Source: Rhizobium tropici CIAT 899
GTDB lineage: Bacteria; Pseudomonadota; Alphaproteobacteria; Rhizobiales; Rhizobiaceae
NCBI RefSeq assembly: GCF_000330885.1
Contig: NC_020059.1
Location: 1,105,001-1,169,000, forward strand
Direction: 5' to 3'
DNA length: 64,000 nt
The position numbers were made by a program, and so were the translations under genes. The number at the start of each line of letters is the position of its first letter. Position 1 is the stretch's first letter. The notes beneath the pieces are model-generated. The model made no database searches. It saw nothing but the letters and a program-made list of their open reading frames with translations, and was not told where the DNA came from. Positions 62,307 through 64,000 of the stretch are shown in pieces.

Positions 62307-64000
62307 TCAGCCGATGCGCTGGGCGGCACGGGCTTGTTCGTAGGCGGCGCGGGCCTTGTTGACCTCGGCACGCGGGCTGACTTCGGGAACGGCGACGTCC
62401 CACCAATGGCCGCCTTCGTCCGTCGTGATCAGCGGATCGGTATCGATGACGATGACGGAGCTGCGGTCGTTCTTCTTCGAGACTTCGATCGCCTGTTCCA
62501 GCTCGGCGATGGAAGCGACCTTCACGGCAACCGCACCCATGCTGGCGGCATGCGCTCGGAAGTCGATCTCCGGCATCACTTCGAACCGCGAGTCCTTCAA
62601 GAGGTTGTTGAAGTTCGCACCACCGGTCGCCATCTGCAGGCGGTTGATGCAGCCATAGCCGCGGTTGTCGAGCAGCACGACGGTGATCTTCAGGCCGAGC
62701 ATGACGGAGGTCGCCAGTTCCGAATTCATCATCATGTAGGAGCCGTCGCCGACCATGACGACGACTTCCTTTTCCGGACGGGCCATCTTCGCGCCGAGCC
62801 CGCCGGCGATCTCGTAGCCCATGCAGGAGAAGCCGTATTCCATGTGGTAGCTGCCGGGCGCGGTTGCCGGCCAGAGCTTGTGCAGTTCGCCGGGCAGGCC
62901 GCCCGCTGCGCACACCAGAATGCTGTCCTTGCCGCCGAGCGTACGCGTAACAGCGCCGATGACCTGGGCGTCCGAGGGCAGGGCGGCGTTCGTGGTCGCC
63001 ATCGCCTTTGCGGCGGCCTCCATCCAGATCTTCTTTTCCTGCGTCGCTTTTTCGGCCAGCGATGCCGGGGCGCGCCAGCCCGTGAGGCCGGCGGAAAGCG
63101 CCTTCAGCCCTTCGCGCGCATCCGTCACTAGGGGGTAACTGTTGTGCTTGAGAGCGTCGTAGGCCGCGATATTGAGGCCGATCATGGCCAGCTTTTCATT
63201 CTTGAATAGAGCCCAGGAGCCGGTGGTGAAATCCTGGCAGCGGGTTCCCACAGCGATCACCAGATCGGTGTCTTCGGCAATGGCATTGGCAGCCGATGTG
63301 CCCGTCACGCCGACGGAGCCGAGCGCCAGGGGATGCGTCTCGTCGATGGCCGATTTACCGGCCTGTGTGACGACAACGGGAATACCATGAGCTTCGGCAA
63401 AAGCGGCCAGTTCCTTCGTCGCCTGCGAATAGAGCACGCCGCCGCCGGCAAGAATGACCGGCTTTTCGGAGCGGCGGATCAATGCAATGGCATTGGCAAG
63501 TTCGTCTGCATCCGGCTGCGGACGGCGCGGCACCCAGACATGCTCCTCGAAGAAGCTTTCCGGATAATCGAAGGCTTCGGCCTGCACGTCCTGACACAGC
63601 GACAGCGTCACAGGACCGCAATCGAGGGGATCGGTCAGCACCTGCATGGCGCGTTTCAGCGCGGAGATGATCTGCTCGGGGCGGGTGATGCGGTCGAAAT
63701 AGCGGGACACCGGGCGGAAGGCGTCATTGGCCGACACGGTGCCGTCGCCGAAATCCTCGATCTGCTGCAGCACCGGATCGGGCGCGCGGTTGGCAAAGAC
63801 GTCGCCGGGAAGGAAGAGAACGGGGATGCGGTTGACGTGTGCAACGCCAGCGGCCGTCACCATATTCAGTGCGCCGGGGCCGATGGAGGTCGTGCAGGCC
63901 ATGAAGCGCTGGCGGAAGCTCGCCTTGGCATAGGCAATGGCGGCATGGGCCATGCCCTGCTCGTTATGGGCGCGGAAGGTCGGCAATTCCTCGCGCACCT
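62307..64000 (-). CDS. iolD: 3D-(3,5/4)-trihydroxycyclohexane-1,2-dione hydrolase (N terminus beyond window)
   Basis: A ThDP-dependent hydrolase that opens the inositol-derived ring to 5-deoxy-D-glucuronate. The visible 563-plus residues include the catalytic-Glu region FRAHNEQGMAHAAIAYAKA, the central domain (ILAGGGVLYSQA) and the C-terminal ThDP motif GDGSYMMMNSELATS. The frame is open to the right edge; roughly 40-60 N-terminal residues are missing, judging from homologues. Further iol genes probably lie beyond the edge. Confidence 0.93.
   Translation of the reverse strand, partial: VREELPTFRAHNEQGMAHAAIAYAKASFRQRFMACTTSIGPGALNMVTAAGVAHVNRIPVLFLPGDVFANRAPDPVLQQIEDFGDGTVSANDAFRPVSRYFDRITRPEQIISALKRAMQVLTDPLDCGPVTLSLCQDVQAEAFDYPESFFEEHVWVPRRPQPDADELANAIALIRRSEKPVILAGGGVLYSQATKELAAFAEAHGIPVVVTQAGKSAIDETHPLALGSVGVTGTSAANAIAEDTDLVIAVGTRCQDFTTGSWALFKNEKLAMIGLNIAAYDALKHNSYPLVTDAREGLKALSAGLTGWRAPASLAEKATQEKKIWMEAAAKAMATTNAALPSDAQVIGAVTRTLGGKDSILVCAAGGLPGELHKLWPATAPGSYHMEYGFSCMGYEIAGGLGAKMARPEKEVVVMVGDGSYMMMNSELATSVMLGLKITVVLLDNRGYGCINRLQMATGGANFNNLLKDSRFEVMPEIDFRAHAASMGAVAVKVASIAELEQAIEVSKKNDRSSVIVIDTDPLITTDEGGHWWDVAVPEVSPRAEVNKARAAYEQARAAQRIG

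Noticed and set aside
1..64000. Search for tRNA or rRNA genes, CRISPR arrays, insertion sequences, integrases or phage genes
   Set aside because: None seen: no cloverleaf with TTCGANNC context in the gaps, no regular repeat-spacer pattern and no transposase or integrase motif.

Overview
The window is about 60% G+C, densely coded and built almost entirely of chromosomal housekeeping and metabolic genes. Gene families and gene order point to the Rhizobiaceae, most likely a Rhizobium chromosome. The pointers are feuN-feuP-feuQ, the cycHJKL (ccmIEFH) cytochrome c operon, a degP / two-component / glnE / pleC-like / pepN block, an iolD-iolE-iolB run, and rhizobial palindromic intergenic repeats. 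I see no tRNA or rRNA gene, no CRISPR array, no insertion sequence and no prophage. Both ends cut genes: a class A penicillin-binding protein on the left and iolD on the right.

Layout. 1-2.1 kb: glycosyltransferase-51 PBP (partial), YcgN-type cysteine-cluster protein, MmcQ/YjbR protein, Dabb protein, then a 566-base gene-free stretch with a dense GANTC cluster. 2.7-5.7 kb: feuNPQ envelope signalling and a surface lipoprotein. 5.7-9.8 kb: cycHJKL, four genes with 4-base overlaps. 10-13.8 kb: DegP protease and a second two-component pair. 14-22 kb: glnE, a PleC/CbrA-like cell-cycle kinase, pepN. 22.1-24 kb: an unassigned DNA-binding-like protein and two small paralogous proteins, with palindromes around them. 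24-26.2 kb: uracil-DNA glycosylase and a YegD-like Hsp70. 26.4-30.8 kb: an RND pump with its adaptor. 31-34.5 kb: a short-chain dehydrogenase lacking the usual catalytic pair, ETF-ubiquinone oxidoreductase, an acetyltransferase. 34.6-40.6 kb: EamA exporter with Lrp regulator, mgtE with a structured leader, zinc-type alcohol dehydrogenase with HxlR regulator, MFS exporter. 41-47.7 kb: lipid kinase, glutamine-synthetase-like enzyme divergent from a class III aminotransferase (a 133-bp inverted-repeat element lies between them), NUDIX, polyprenyl-phosphate glycosyltransferase divergent from an LPG-synthase-type membrane protein. 47.7-50.8 kb: ECF42-type sigma factor with three DGPF/YciI proteins, plus two small unknowns. 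50.8-60.4 kb: AMP nucleosidase, small exported proteins, aminotransferase, an AT-richer PurN-like formyltransferase, SDR with AraC regulator, PilZ protein, MATE pump. 60.4-64 kb: inositol catabolism genes.

How it fits together. FeuPQ (with FeuN as brake), DegP with its neighbouring two-component system, and the PBP belong to envelope building and stress. GlnE links to nitrogen status and the PleC-like kinase to the DivK/CtrA cell-cycle circuit. Its upstream region carries four GANTC sites and a CtrA-like box. The rest is transport, detoxification and catabolism, with several divergent regulator/target pairs. The best candidates for undescribed biology are the 22-24 kb unknown-regulator/small-paralog region, the mgtE leader, the GANTC clusters, the ECF42-DGPF set and the acquired-looking formyltransferase.
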